Shown: piece by piece, positions 9,270-18,500 of the stretch
How the letters are laid out: each line of letters starts with the position of its first letter
How positions within the stretch are numbered: the first letter of the stretch is position 1
DNA from: CAYTAU01 sp964442075
GTDB lineage: Bacteria; Bacteroidota; Bacteroidia; Bacteroidales; CAYTAU01
Reading direction: 5' to 3'
Assembly (NCBI GenBank): GCA_964442075.1
Contig: CAYTWH010000027.1
Location: forward strand, 1 to 50,050
DNA length: 50,050 nt
The notes under the pieces: generated by a model
The model's database searches: none
Seen by the model: the letters and a program-made list of their open reading frames with translations, nothing else
Told to the model about the DNA's origin: nothing
Made by a program: the position numbers and the translations under genes

Positions 9270-10016
9270 TTAACTTTTTTCGATTTGTTTACTTGTTTTA
9301 CCAAAGCGCCTTTCTCTATTCTGATAATCAATAATAGCTTCATAGAAATGTTCTTTATCATAATTGGGCCAAAGAACATCTGTAAAATACAATTCAGTAT
9401 ATGCCATTTGCCACAATAAAAAATTACTAATTCTTAATTCGCCACTTGTTCTTATCATAAGTTCAGGATTTGGAATATCCTTTGTTGTTAAATAATTTGA
9501 AATTAAATTTTCATCAATATCGTCAATACTAAGTTTTGAATTAACAACATCATTTGCAATTTTTTTAATTCCATCAACAATTTCCCATCTTGAACTATAA
9601 CTTAATGCCAAAACTAATGATAAACCGGTATTTGTTGATGTTTTTTTAACAGCTTTTAACAATTTATTTTTTACGTTTTCCTGTAAGCTGTCAAGATTAC
9701 CAATTGCCAGTAAACGAACATTGTTTTTATTTAGTGTTTTTATTTCTGAATTAATTGTAGCAACTAACAATGTCATTAATGCATCTATCTCAGCTTTTGG
9801 TCTTTTCCAGTTTTCTGTTGAAAAAGCGTATAGGGTTAAATATTTTATTTGCAATTCTGCAGCTGCCTCTGTAACCATTCTTATTGGTTTTACCCCATTT
9901 TTGTGTCCGAATATTCTTGGTTTTCCTTTTTTCTCGGCCCACCTGCCATTGCCATCCATTATAATAGCAATATGCTTAGGTAAATTATTTTTATCTATTT
10001 TATTTTTTAAGCTCAT
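9270..10016 (-). CDS. uppS: Isoprenyl transferase (undecaprenyl diphosphate synthase)
   Basis: 248 residues, normal length. It condenses isopentenyl diphosphate onto farnesyl diphosphate to build the C55 lipid carrier. The N-terminal HIAIIMDGNGRWAEKKG holds the catalytic Asp; the middle YLTLYAFSTENWKRP and the C-terminal RTSGELRISNFLLWQ are the substrate-binding blocks of cis-prenyltransferases. Packed between a DUF6089 gene (3 bases upstream) and bamA (5 bases downstream), the standard Bacteroidota order, so the lipid carrier and OMP assembly share a transcript. Confidence 0.96.
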   Translation of the reverse strand: MSLKNKIDKNNLPKHIAIIMDGNGRWAEKKGKPRIFGHKNGVKPIRMVTEAAAELQIKYLTLYAFSTENWKRPKAEIDALMTLLVATINSEIKTLNKNNVRLLAIGNLDSLQENVKNKLLKAVKKTSTNTGLSLVLALSYSSRWEIVDGIKKIANDVVNSKLSIDDIDENLISNYLTTKDIPNPELMIRTSGELRISNFLLWQMAYTELYFTDVLWPNYDKEHFYEAIIDYQNRERRFGKTSKQIEKS

Positions 10017-10019
10017 AAA

Positions 10020-10703
10020 TTAATAATCATATGCCCTACAAACAAAATTATCAATTTTTATATTGTAAGAAATAAAAAATCCAATAAAAGCATACCAGTC
10101 ATTATCATGAGAATATGCCAATTGCTTAAAATGTGATTGATGATTAGTAACACTATTTTCTATACCTCCTAGATTGTCTATTTGATCGGAAAAAGTTTTT
10201 CTAAAAGAATACTCTATTCCTGCACCAATTTTTTCCGATATATTAAACTTTAACCCTATGCCCATTGGAACAACAATTTGATATGGGTTTCCTGAATTAG
10301 CTGCCAGAAGAAAAGAAAGTCCTGCTGAAACATAGGGGGAAAAATTCTTGGTGTCACTTCCAATTGCATAAGGCAAGAAATTAAATTCAAATTGCCCTGT
10401 TAAATCTAAAATTGGAGTTGAAAAACTATAACTGCGTATTTTCTGATACAAATATCTACTAGACTGATCTACTCCACTTAATGTTCCATAAAATAAACTT
10501 CCTCTAATAGCTGTTCTTGTGTTATAATTGTATCGTAAAAACACTCCTACTGAAGGATGTATTTTCTTAAAATGAGATGATGTATTAATATCTCCTAAGT
10601 AATAAGAACCACCGCCCCAAAGACCTAGGTCATAACTCCTTTGTGCATTAATACTTATTGAAAAACCAATAAAAATAAAAATTAAAATAATTAATTTTTT
10701 CAT
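10020..10703 (-). CDS. DUF6089-type outer-membrane beta-barrel protein
   Basis: 227 residues. Signal peptide about 1-20 (ending SINAQRS), then YDLGLWGGGSYYLGDIN, the typical start of the DUF6089 family, then alternating aromatic/polar strands (VGVFLRYNYNTRTAIRGSLFYG, GLKFNISEKIGAGIEYSFRKTF) as in an 8-strand barrel. It lies 3 bases before uppS, the family's conserved position. Role unknown; a porin-like or structural outer-membrane role is inferred. It is related to the two genes upstream. Confidence 0.8.
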   Translation of the reverse strand: MKKLIILIFIFIGFSISINAQRSYDLGLWGGGSYYLGDINTSSHFKKIHPSVGVFLRYNYNTRTAIRGSLFYGTLSGVDQSSRYLYQKIRSYSFSTPILDLTGQFEFNFLPYAIGSDTKNFSPYVSAGLSFLLAANSGNPYQIVVPMGIGLKFNISEKIGAGIEYSFRKTFSDQIDNLGGIENSVTNHQSHFKQLAYSHDNDWYAFIGFFISYNIKIDNFVCRAYDY

Positions 10704-10735
10704 ATCAGAACAGAAAAATAAATATTTAAATTATT

Positions 10736-11491
10736 TTAAAATTTTGGAAGACCGCTTCTAGCTGTTCTTAATTTATATGCTAAATTGAATATTATAAAAA
10801 TGTATGAATCTTTTCCATTTGAATGTGTGTCAGAAAAACCTTCTAAATAATCGGATGTAGTATAACGATGTCCTATATCAACTCCAAATGCCAAACGTCT
10901 GTTAATTCCATATTTTAAACCAAGACCCATAGGAAAATTAAAATTATATTTATGAAATGCTTCACTTTTGTTTGATGACCAGTCGCTTTTTAAACTTGGA
11001 ATAGCATAAGTTCCTCCAACGCCTGCAAAAACATATACATTTACATTTCTAAAATTAAAACGTCTTAAATTGGAAAAAGTATATCTTGTTCCAAATCTTT
11101 CTTTTTGTATTGAATATTCACATTGCATTGAATTTTCAAATAAAAACGTATTCGAGATGGCATTTCTATTTCGTCTGGCATCCCATTGTGTGTATGTATC
11201 ACTGGCTCTCATAAGACCAAAAATTAAATTTAATTTAACAGCCAATAATTCTTTAATTTTATATCTTACTCCAATCATACCTATTGGTCTAGTTGCCTGA
11301 ATGTCTATATCGCTAAAAAAGTGTCTTCCATCACCATTTCTTCCTCCTAAATCAGTAAAACTATTTACAGTACCTGCTCCATAAATTAATTCATATCTAG
11401 TTCTTTTCCATCTTTGAGAATATGATGTATCGATAATTAAAAAAGTAAAAACACTTATTAATAGCAGTAATTTTATATTAATTGTTTTCAT
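10736..11491 (-). CDS. Outer-membrane beta-barrel protein, paralogue 2
   Basis: 251 residues with signal peptide (ends about 25, TSYSQRWKR). The mature protein opens RTRYELIYGAGTVNSFTDLGG and continues with barrel-like strands (GMIGVRYKIKELLAVKLNLIFG, GLKYGINRRLAFGVDIGHRYTTSD). The block IGVRYK...LAVK and the C-terminal FNLAYKLRTARSGLPKF are shared with the next gene upstream, whose end is LNLTYKLRTTRKGLPKF, so the two are tandem duplicates. Same family type as DUF6089. Function unknown. Confidence 0.75.
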   Translation of the reverse strand: MKTINIKLLLLISVFTFLIIDTSYSQRWKRTRYELIYGAGTVNSFTDLGGRNGDGRHFFSDIDIQATRPIGMIGVRYKIKELLAVKLNLIFGLMRASDTYTQWDARRNRNAISNTFLFENSMQCEYSIQKERFGTRYTFSNLRRFNFRNVNVYVFAGVGGTYAIPSLKSDWSSNKSEAFHKYNFNFPMGLGLKYGINRRLAFGVDIGHRYTTSDYLEGFSDTHSNGKDSYIFIIFNLAYKLRTARSGLPKF

Positions 11492-11507
11492 TGTATTTTT
11501 TTTAATT

Positions 11508-12437
11508 TTAGAATTTTGGCAACCCTTTTCTAGTTGTCCTTAATTTATATGTTAAATTTAAAATTACAAACATGTAAACGTCTTTATCTTTTGCGTCTCC
11601 TCTTTGTGTATTCGAACTTGTCCAGCCATCTTGATAATTAGTAACACCATCCCATCTGCCAATAGAAGGATCAGAAAAATATGCTGCAATATCACCACCG
11701 TCTGTTTCTTTTATCGCATTATAATCATAATAAGTTGTACTAACATCATCCATATAATCAGTAAAGGTTTTTCTTATACCAAATTCAAGCCCAAGACTCC
11801 ATTTTCTGTCTAAACCATATTTAAATCCAATACCATAAGGAATTGATAATTGAATTCTTGAATATTTTTTTCTGGTTGGAACTAAACTTTGCCCTTCTGT
11901 TCCCAATGGTTGTAATGCATACCAATTGCCATCAATATATTGTCCTTGAGGATTATGGTAAAATCCTGCTAATCCAATGAAGAAGTAAGTATTTGTTTTA
12001 AACCCTCTTACTCCTCTAACTCGTCTCAAATTATATCTATGTCCTATTTTTTCTTTAATAACAGAATATTCAATTTGAGAACCAAATTCAATTATTAGAG
12101 ATCTAAAATTTAAGTTTCTGTTGTTTCTATACATTTCTGCTGTTAATTTATCATCTCCTTTTAGATATCCTCCGGTAAAAGCAACCTTTAATGACAATTC
12201 TTCTCTTAGCTTGTATCGCATACCAATGCTTGCTAATGGTCTGGTTACAACATATTCCAAATCTCTCACAAAATTTGTTCCTACACGGTTTGCTCCTCCA
12301 AGTTCTCCTAAAAAATTTGTAGCTCCAATTCCATAAACAACTTCATATCTCATTCTTCTCCATCTTGCAGAACGCTGTGAAGATACACATTCGGCAAATA
12401 ACAAGCTTATTACCAGTACAATCAGAATTTTTTTCAT
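11508..12437 (-). CDS. Outer-membrane beta-barrel protein, paralogue 3
   Basis: 309 residues from the chosen start MKKILIVLVISLLF, which gives a normal signal peptide; an ATG eleven codons further upstream (12470) is possible but puts a polar tail before it. The mature part runs RWRRMRYEVVYGIGATNFLGELGGANRVGTNFVRD and then barrel strands (ASIGMRYKLREELSLKVAFTGG, GIGFKYGLDRKWSLGLEFGIRKTFTDYMDD), ending LNLTYKLRTTRKGLPKF. Longer than its downstream duplicate by inserted loop sequence near 250-290 (YDYNAIKETDGGDIAAY). It is the first gene of the bam operon as seen here. Function unknown. Confidence 0.75.
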   Translation of the reverse strand: MKKILIVLVISLLFAECVSSQRSARWRRMRYEVVYGIGATNFLGELGGANRVGTNFVRDLEYVVTRPLASIGMRYKLREELSLKVAFTGGYLKGDDKLTAEMYRNNRNLNFRSLIIEFGSQIEYSVIKEKIGHRYNLRRVRGVRGFKTNTYFFIGLAGFYHNPQGQYIDGNWYALQPLGTEGQSLVPTRKKYSRIQLSIPYGIGFKYGLDRKWSLGLEFGIRKTFTDYMDDVSTTYYDYNAIKETDGGDIAAYFSDPSIGRWDGVTNYQDGWTSSNTQRGDAKDKDVYMFVILNLTYKLRTTRKGLPKF

Positions 12438-12474
12438 ATAATTCTTGGTTGATAACATCATTTTAGACAATCTA

Positions 12475-12482
12475 CAAAAGTA
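12475..12482 (-). promoter_or_regulatory. Candidate -7 box for the barrel/uppS/bamA/ompH operon
   Basis: On the minus strand TACTTTTG matches TAnnTTTG. It lies 37 bases before the ATG at 12437, a reasonable leader length. The -33 region is AT-rich without a clear TTTG. Confidence 0.4.
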
Positions 12483-12621
12483 ATAAAATTATCATAATAA
12501 AATATTTTTCTCATGAAATTTTGTTAAAAAATCTAATATTGGGTCATGAATGAACGGAACTTGGTTAATGTTCAAAAATATTATTTCACAACACTGTTCG
12601 ATACCCCATCCCTACAGATGA

Positions 12622-13059
12622 TTAGTGATTGTCCTGATGTGCGGAAAAATACTCTTTATATGAATTGTCAGAAAAGAAAACAACAATTTTTTCTATTGTT
12701 CTTTCATTTTTTTCAATAAAATCTTCATTTTTAAGAGTATTTATTGCTTCTGTTGTTTCATGCAAGGGTGGGGTAGGGTTGGTTTTGGTTTCTATACTAA
12801 GCTGTTCTTGTTTCATTTTTTCTACAGTATTGGTAATTGTTCCCCCTGATTTATACATATTTCCAATACCCTGCATAAGCCATTCGGCGTTAATATTCCC
12901 GTAACGTTTTAATATATTTTGAAGTATTTCAAAGCCGGGGTTATTTCTGCCTGAAAGAATGTGGGAAATACTTGATCGTTGAGCTCCAATTTCATCAGCA
13001 AATTTTGAAGAAGTTATACCTTCATCTCGTATTATTTTTTCAATTCTATCTTTAATCAT
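12622..13059 (-). CDS. XRE-family (HTH_3) transcriptional regulator
   Basis: 145 residues. The first ~60 form a Cro/C1-type helix-turn-helix (RIEKIIRDEGITSSKFADEIGAQRSSISHILSGRNNPGFEIL, then NILKRYGNINAEWLMQGIGNMY). The last part is a Glu/Lys-rich, probably flexible region ending IEKIVVFFSDNSYKEYF. This architecture is common in Bacteroidota chromosomal XRE regulators that contain ..INAEWL..G.G.M.... Targets are unknown. The upstream 600 bases hold no gene but several copies of one 8-bp motif, which suggests autoregulation. No toxin gene or phage gene is next to it. Confidence 0.85.
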   Translation of the reverse strand: MIKDRIEKIIRDEGITSSKFADEIGAQRSSISHILSGRNNPGFEILQNILKRYGNINAEWLMQGIGNMYKSGGTITNTVEKMKQEQLSIETKTNPTPPLHETTEAINTLKNEDFIEKNERTIEKIVVFFSDNSYKEYFSAHQDNH

Positions 13060-13674
13060 TTTACGTTTTTTTACTCACCACAAATGTAAACATAAAAATG
13101 ACCACATTTGTATACGCTAACAAAATGTTAATAATTCACAAATGTAACATCGATGATTTGTAAATATTCTGTAAAGTACTAAGATAGTGAATAAATACCA
13201 ACCTAACAATGTTATGAACCAATTATTTAAATAAAATCACTAAAAGCCAGGTATAGAGTATGTAGATAGCGACAGTATGATTTAAAAACATTATATTTTA
13301 CAATTACTTGCACACAGGTAATATATTGATTAAATTAAATATTTAATTATACATTATAAGGCATTGATTAAATGAAGTTAATATTGGTGAAAACAATGTC
13401 TCCACGACTGTTTACAAATATGAATTCACTTTTGTGTAAAAACAATAAATTTTATAATAAAAAAGTTCGTTACAAATGTGGAATTTAATTATTGGATGTA
13501 AATACGAATTACATTTGTGAAATCGTTTGTGAATTTATTGAAAAATAATTTTTTGTTTTAAGAAAGAATTTTAAAATAAATATGCATGAATATTATATTT
13601 AAAATTGGATGTATTAAAAGCCCTTAAAATGCTTTTTATAGGGTTAAAATTTATCAAGTAGTTTTATCGTGAAT
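13060..13674. promoter_or_regulatory. Gene-free 615-bp region with repeated ACAAATGT motif
   Basis: No gene is supportable. The octamer ACAAATGT or its complement occurs at 13080-13087, 13104-13111, 13138-13145, 13472-13479 and 13511-13518, clustered near both ends. The first two copies face each other 16 bases apart. Copies at 13080 and 13138 read TACATTTG on the minus strand and could also serve as -7 boxes for the XRE gene; the copy at 13511 reads TACATTTG on the plus strand. Operator function is inference. Confidence 0.5.
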
Positions 13675-14958
13675 TTAAGATTTATTGATATTTTCAAATA
13701 ATATTGTAAGTTTTTCTTCTAATGTTTTATATGAGAAGTATTTTTTCCCTAATTCAAAATTATAATCTGCAATTTCTTTATTTAACCTTTCATTAATAAG
13801 AATCTCTCTAATATCATTAACGGCTTTATTGTTTAATTCATTATTTTCCAACATTACTGTTTTAAATCCCTTACTACCAATATCAGGCATATAAACGGGT
13901 TTATAATTATTCACAAAAATTGGAGTTTTAGATAATACTGATTCTACAAAAGCATTGCCAAAGCCTTCGTAAGTGCTAAAATACGTGCAAGCAACAGCAT
14001 TAGCATAAGCATCAGATAATGAGAATGAGGTGCAGGAAACCCCTTGTATGCCTTTATTGTGAATTATATGTGAGGCAAAAATAATTTGACCTTGTAGTTT
14101 CAATTTATTTATTTGTTCAATAAGTTCGTTGTAATATATATTTCCCTCATCATCTGCATGGCTTCCTGTAATGATGAGTTTCATTCTTTTATCATCTAAT
14201 CGATGAATAAGGTCTATTGCTACTTCAATTCCTTTCCTGCGTACTATACGGGTTATTTGAAATAAAAGGATATCTGTGCTGTTTAAACCTAAATGATATT
14301 TTACTAGTTTATTGTACTCATTTGTTTCACCAAATTTTACATTAAAGTCCATTACATTTGGTACAACAACTGAATTTCTGTTAAATTTTTCTTTTAAAGT
14401 TGCTTGAGCATTTGAATTAATAACAGCATGAAACGAGTTTGGGAGTCTTAAAGGAAAAACATCAGCTACAAATTTATTTATTTGTTTGTGTGTTGAAAAA
14501 TAGCGTTCTCCGCGCTCCCATGCAAAATCATGATCGTGAGTAATAATTGGAATACCTGTTTTTTCGGCAGCTTTTTTAATCCCAAAACCCATTTCAAGAT
14601 GTGCAGGTAGTGCAGAAGCATTTTCTGAAATAATAGCATTAATTTTTCGATTATTTATCCATTTAATTATTTTATCACATATTATATCGGAGTAAAAACT
14701 AATGTGTTCAATTAATTCATCAGGATTGGTTTCGGGAAAAAAAAACGCTTTTTTTTGCCCCCAGTAACTTTCAGGTGAAAAAAAAGACATTTCAGGAACA
14801 AGAGTTTCTAATTCTCTATCTATTGCTCGTTCCTGAAATTGTCCTGAAATTATAAAAACTTTATGTCCAAGATGCTTTAATACATCTATCCATTTCTCTG
14901 TTTCAAGAGCTACACCATCTACACCACCAATTCTTCCTATAATTATTCCAATATTCAT
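13675..14958 (-). CDS. GT4-family glycosyltransferase
   Basis: 427 residues, GT-B fold. The N-terminal domain opens MNIGIIIGRIGGVDGVALE and has GHKVFIISGQ; the C-terminal donor-binding domain has LLFQITRIVRRKGIEVAIDLI, KLIITGSHAD and the E-x7-E type motif in YEGFGNAFVESVLSKTPIFV. These fit retaining GT4 enzymes using nucleotide-sugar donors. The opening (..DGVALE.EKW...L..LGH.V..) recalls mannosylglucosylglycerate-type synthases, which make a compatible solute, but this is only resemblance; a cell-surface glycan enzyme is equally possible. No sugar-biosynthesis neighbours. Monocistronic. Confidence 0.85.
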   Translation of the reverse strand: MNIGIIIGRIGGVDGVALETEKWIDVLKHLGHKVFIISGQFQERAIDRELETLVPEMSFFSPESYWGQKKAFFFPETNPDELIEHISFYSDIICDKIIKWINNRKINAIISENASALPAHLEMGFGIKKAAEKTGIPIITHDHDFAWERGERYFSTHKQINKFVADVFPLRLPNSFHAVINSNAQATLKEKFNRNSVVVPNVMDFNVKFGETNEYNKLVKYHLGLNSTDILLFQITRIVRRKGIEVAIDLIHRLDDKRMKLIITGSHADDEGNIYYNELIEQINKLKLQGQIIFASHIIHNKGIQGVSCTSFSLSDAYANAVACTYFSTYEGFGNAFVESVLSKTPIFVNNYKPVYMPDIGSKGFKTVMLENNELNNKAVNDIREILINERLNKEIADYNFELGKKYFSYKTLEEKLTILFENINKS

Positions 14959-15035
14959 ATATTATAATGTTTACTTTTATTTTTAATAAAGGATTTTACG
15001 AATTTTTTAATTTAAAGTTTCAGAATTTGAAGCAT

Positions 15036-15062
15036 AAAAAAACCGATCAAAAAATTGAACGG
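15036..15062 (-). terminator. Rho-independent terminator after rpsT
   Basis: On the minus strand CCGTTCAA-TTTT-TTGATCGG (15043-15062, one mismatch) is followed by seven T (15036-15042). It lies about 20 bases after the rpsT stop. Confidence 0.75.
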
Positions 15063-15083
15063 CTCTATAAAGTTTATCGTTAA

Positions 15084-15338
15084 TTAAGCTATGCCATTAA
15101 CGTATAAAGTAAGTTTTGATTTAATATTAGCTGCTTTATTTTTATGAATAATACGCTTTTTTGCTAATTTATCTAGCATAGCAGAAACTTTTGGTAACAG
15201 CTCTATGGCTTCTTTTTTATTAGTTGAAGATCTCAAATTTTGAACAGCATTACGTGTTGTTTTTGCATAGTATTTATTATGCACTCTTCTTTTTTCACTT
15301 TGTCTGATTCTTTTTAATGCCGAAATGTGATTAGCCAT
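15084..15338 (-). CDS. rpsT: 30S ribosomal protein S20
   Basis: 84 residues, standard size. The basic helical sequence begins MANHISALKRIRQSEKRR and continues with HNKYYAKTTRNAVQNLR and LDKLAKKRIIHKNKAANIKSKL, typical of S20, which binds 16S rRNA in the small subunit. It follows tRNA-Glu by about 30 bases on the same strand and probably shares its promoter; a terminator follows. Confidence 0.97.
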   Translation of the reverse strand: MANHISALKRIRQSEKRRVHNKYYAKTTRNAVQNLRSSTNKKEAIELLPKVSAMLDKLAKKRIIHKNKAANIKSKLTLYVNGIA

Positions 15339-15367
15339 ATTTTAATATTTTATATTATTAAAAAAAG

Positions 15368-15440
15368 TAGCCCGTAGGGGCATTGAACCCCTGTTTCTAG
15401 GATGAAAACCTAGCGTCCTAGTCCACTAGACGAACGGGCC
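15368..15440 (-). tRNA. tRNA-Glu (anticodon UUC)
   Basis: The minus strand folds into a full cloverleaf: acceptor GGCCCGT with ACGGGCT (first pair G-U), anticodon arm CTAGG-TTTTCAT-CCTAG with anticodon TTC (15404-15406), and T arm CAGGGGTTCAATGCCCCTA. The 3' CCA is not encoded. The discriminator base is A. Confidence 0.96.
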
Positions 15441-15466
15441 AAATTTCCAAGTAAAATTTGGAAGTG

Positions 15467-15496
15467 CAAATGTACTACATTTTTCTTTTTTACAAA
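15467..15496 (-). promoter_or_regulatory. Promoter of tRNA-Glu/rpsT (TTTG-N18-TACATTTG)
   Basis: On the minus strand TTTG (15493-15496) and TACATTTG (15467-15474) are 18 bases apart, close to the Bacteroidota housekeeping sigma consensus. Between promoter and tRNA there is a perfect inverted repeat TTCCAA-N7-TTGGAA (15445-15463) of unknown role. Confidence 0.65.
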
Positions 15497-15550
15497 TAAA
15501 TTCTTTGAAAAATCAATATTTTTTTTACTTTTTAAGTAAATAGAAAAAGA

Positions 15551-15574
15551 AAAATCTGCTAAATAGCAGATTTT
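15551..15574 (-). terminator. Rho-independent terminator of the propeller/SpoIIE operon
   Basis: AAAATCTGCT and AGCAGATTTT form a 10-bp stem around a 4-base loop; on the minus strand it runs into TTTTTCTTTTT. It lies 8 bases past the stop at 15583. Confidence 0.85.
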
Positions 15575-15582
15575 AAGCAGTT

Positions 15583-18500
15583 CTAAATCTTTATTCCCAT
15601 AAAAATAACATCATCAATTTGTTTATATTCACCTTTCCATTCAATAAAAGATTTACTTATAATATCAAATTGTTGTTCTGTATCTTTATTTATCATTGAA
15701 TTAACTATATCTTTAAATCTTTGTAGTTTCATTTTTTTTCCATTAGGTCCTCCAAATTGATCGGCATAACCATCTGAAAACAAGTATAAAATATCATTTT
15801 TGTTTAAATCATATTCTTTGTTATCAAAAACTTTTTTAGTTTGTATAGAACCGCCAATTGAATATCTATTACCTTTAATGTATAATAGTTCATTATTGTG
15901 ATACAACAATATAGGTCGCATTGCTGATGCTACTTTAAGTTTATTGGTATTTATATCTATTTCACAAACAGTCATATCTAATCCATCACTTGAGTTAATC
16001 CCTATATCGCTTGTCTTTTGTTTAAGTGTGTTAATTATTTCTTTATCCAAAATATTTAAAATTTCGGCAGGAGGCAAGTATTCATTATTTTTTAAAATAT
16101 CTTTTATTAAAGTAACGCTTATTAGCGACATAAATGCGCCGGGAACACCATGTCCGGTGGCATCTGCACAAATAATTACAAATTTATTTTTTATCTTTTC
16201 AAACCAATAAAAATCACCACTAACAATGTCTCTGGGTAGATAATAAATAAATGATTGAGGAAAATGTTGATTTAATATTTGTGTAGATGGTAAAATAGCA
16301 GCCTGAATTCTTTGGGCATAATTTATACTGTCAGTAATATCTTTATTTGCTTGTTCAAGTTTATCTTTTTGTTCAACAACCTCTTTAGTTCTTTCGTCAA
16401 GTGTTTTTTGCAGGTATTCCTGTAAGCGTTTATGATTTTTTTCACGAATTTTAATTATAAGGTATATACTATACAATATAATAATAATAACAATGGCAAT
16501 AAACCAAGATCTTTTCCAGATAGGAGGTGCAACGTATATTTCAAGTTTTATTGGGGTTTCATTACATATACCATCGTTATTGCACGATTTAAGTAAGAAA
16601 TTATAGGTGCCATCTTCAATTCTGCTATAAACAATTTGTTTACTGTTTGTCTCATTCCATTCAAGGTCATAACCTTCAAGTTTATATTTATATGTAACAC
16701 CATCAGGATCTTTAAAGCTAATGCCAACAAAATCAATATTTAATCTATAAACACCATAAGGCATTTCAATTTTATTAAAATCAGAAATATTTTGGTCGGA
16801 AAATTTTATAGAAGTAATATTTATTAATGGAGCAATTGTGTTCTTTTTATCTTTTTTGTAATTATATCGCACTACACCATTTGTTGTCCCAAACCATATA
16901 CATCCGTCAAAATCCTGATAAATTGCATTTTTATTACAATCTCCTAATATTCCATCAGATTTACCATAAGTTTTAATATGTCCTAATGGGTCAATTTTAC
17001 TTATCCCTTGCCTATGACCTACCCAAATATTACGGTTTTCATCAAACATTATACTATAGCAATAATTTGATTTTAAACCATCATTTGTTGAATATCTCGT
17101 AAATCTTTTATTGTCATAACTATAAACTCCGTTTCCATAAGTTGCTATCCAGATTTTACTATCATTACTTCTAATTATTTGATTTATTTTTAATATTTCA
17201 TTACTATTTGAAATTTTGTGTTTTATAATAGCTCTCTTTGTTATTACATACAAATCATTGCTTTGTGTTGCAACCCATACATTTTCATTAATATCAATAA
17301 ACAAATGATTTATGTTATTGTGAGGTAATCCATTTTCTGTGTTGTAAACATATAGTTTACCATTTTCTTTATTAAGGGTAATGAGTCCGTTTTTAGTGGC
17401 TATCCATAAGTTTTTTCCAAAGCCGTCTATATAGTTAATAGAATTTGTTAACATGTCTTCAGAGAGCTCTGTTTTAACAAATGTATTAGTTATAATATTT
17501 AAAGAAAATAAACCATTTTTTTCGGTGCCTATCCATAAAATTCCTGTTACATCTTTGTATATAGCTGTGATGTTATCGTCAGGTAAACCATTTTCGGCTC
17601 CTAAATAATTCCATACATCAATAGAATCGACATCTATTTTTATTAAAAAGCCTTCTGCTCCGAGAAAAACTGTTTTATCCTCTGCAAAAACAGATAAAAT
17701 ATTATTTGTTTTACCTTTAATTTTATTTGAATAAAATGCGAAAAAATCATCAACAATTGTTGCTAACCCTTCTCCATATGTTCCTATCCATATATTACCT
17801 TCAAAATCTTCATATATTGTTTTTACATTTTCACTATTCAGCCCATTAGATTGGTTAAATATAATGTGGTTTTTATATTGTATTTCATTTTCAGTATATA
17901 AATATTTGTAAACACCGTTACCAAAAGTACTTATCCATAAATTATTGTTTTTATCAAGATATATGTTCTGTATTTTATAATAATCAAGTTGATCTTCAGG
18001 ATTGAATTGTTTAATAATAAAATTATTGTTTTTAAGTGTTAATGTATAGACACCTTCATCCTCAGTCCCAATATAATATTTGTTATCATTTACTTTTAAT
18101 ATGGCGAGAATACCGGTCATAGGTATTTCACTAATTTCCTGTAGTTGAGAATTTTTAATATTATATTTAAACAAACCTTCATTTGTTCCAAGCAATAATT
18201 TATTGTCGGGTAACAATTCAACGCAATAAATCTGTTTATCATCAATATTATTTTTCAACAATGTTGTTTTGTCATTTTTTGAAATAATAGCCACCCCACT
18301 ACTTTGAGAAGCAATGATTATATTTCCGTTTTTATCCTCTTTAATATCATTAATCACACTTGTGAAATTTTTTGATATTGAGATTGTTGAGAACGATTTC
18401 CCATCATAAGTGGAAATTTGCCCGTTTTTAAATCCAAACCAAATATTATTATTTTTATCAATAAAGCTTGTGCTGATAAAGTTGTTTGGCAAATAATTGG

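Noticed and set aside
12622..13059. Prophage repressor or antitoxin
   Set aside because: No phage gene, integrase, toxin or attachment site is adjacent on either side.
13372..13488. 38-residue plus-strand ORF (MKLILVKTMSPRLF...) in the 600-bp gap
   Set aside because: No ribosome-binding site, no family, and it contains one of the repeated octamers. A chance ORF is more likely.
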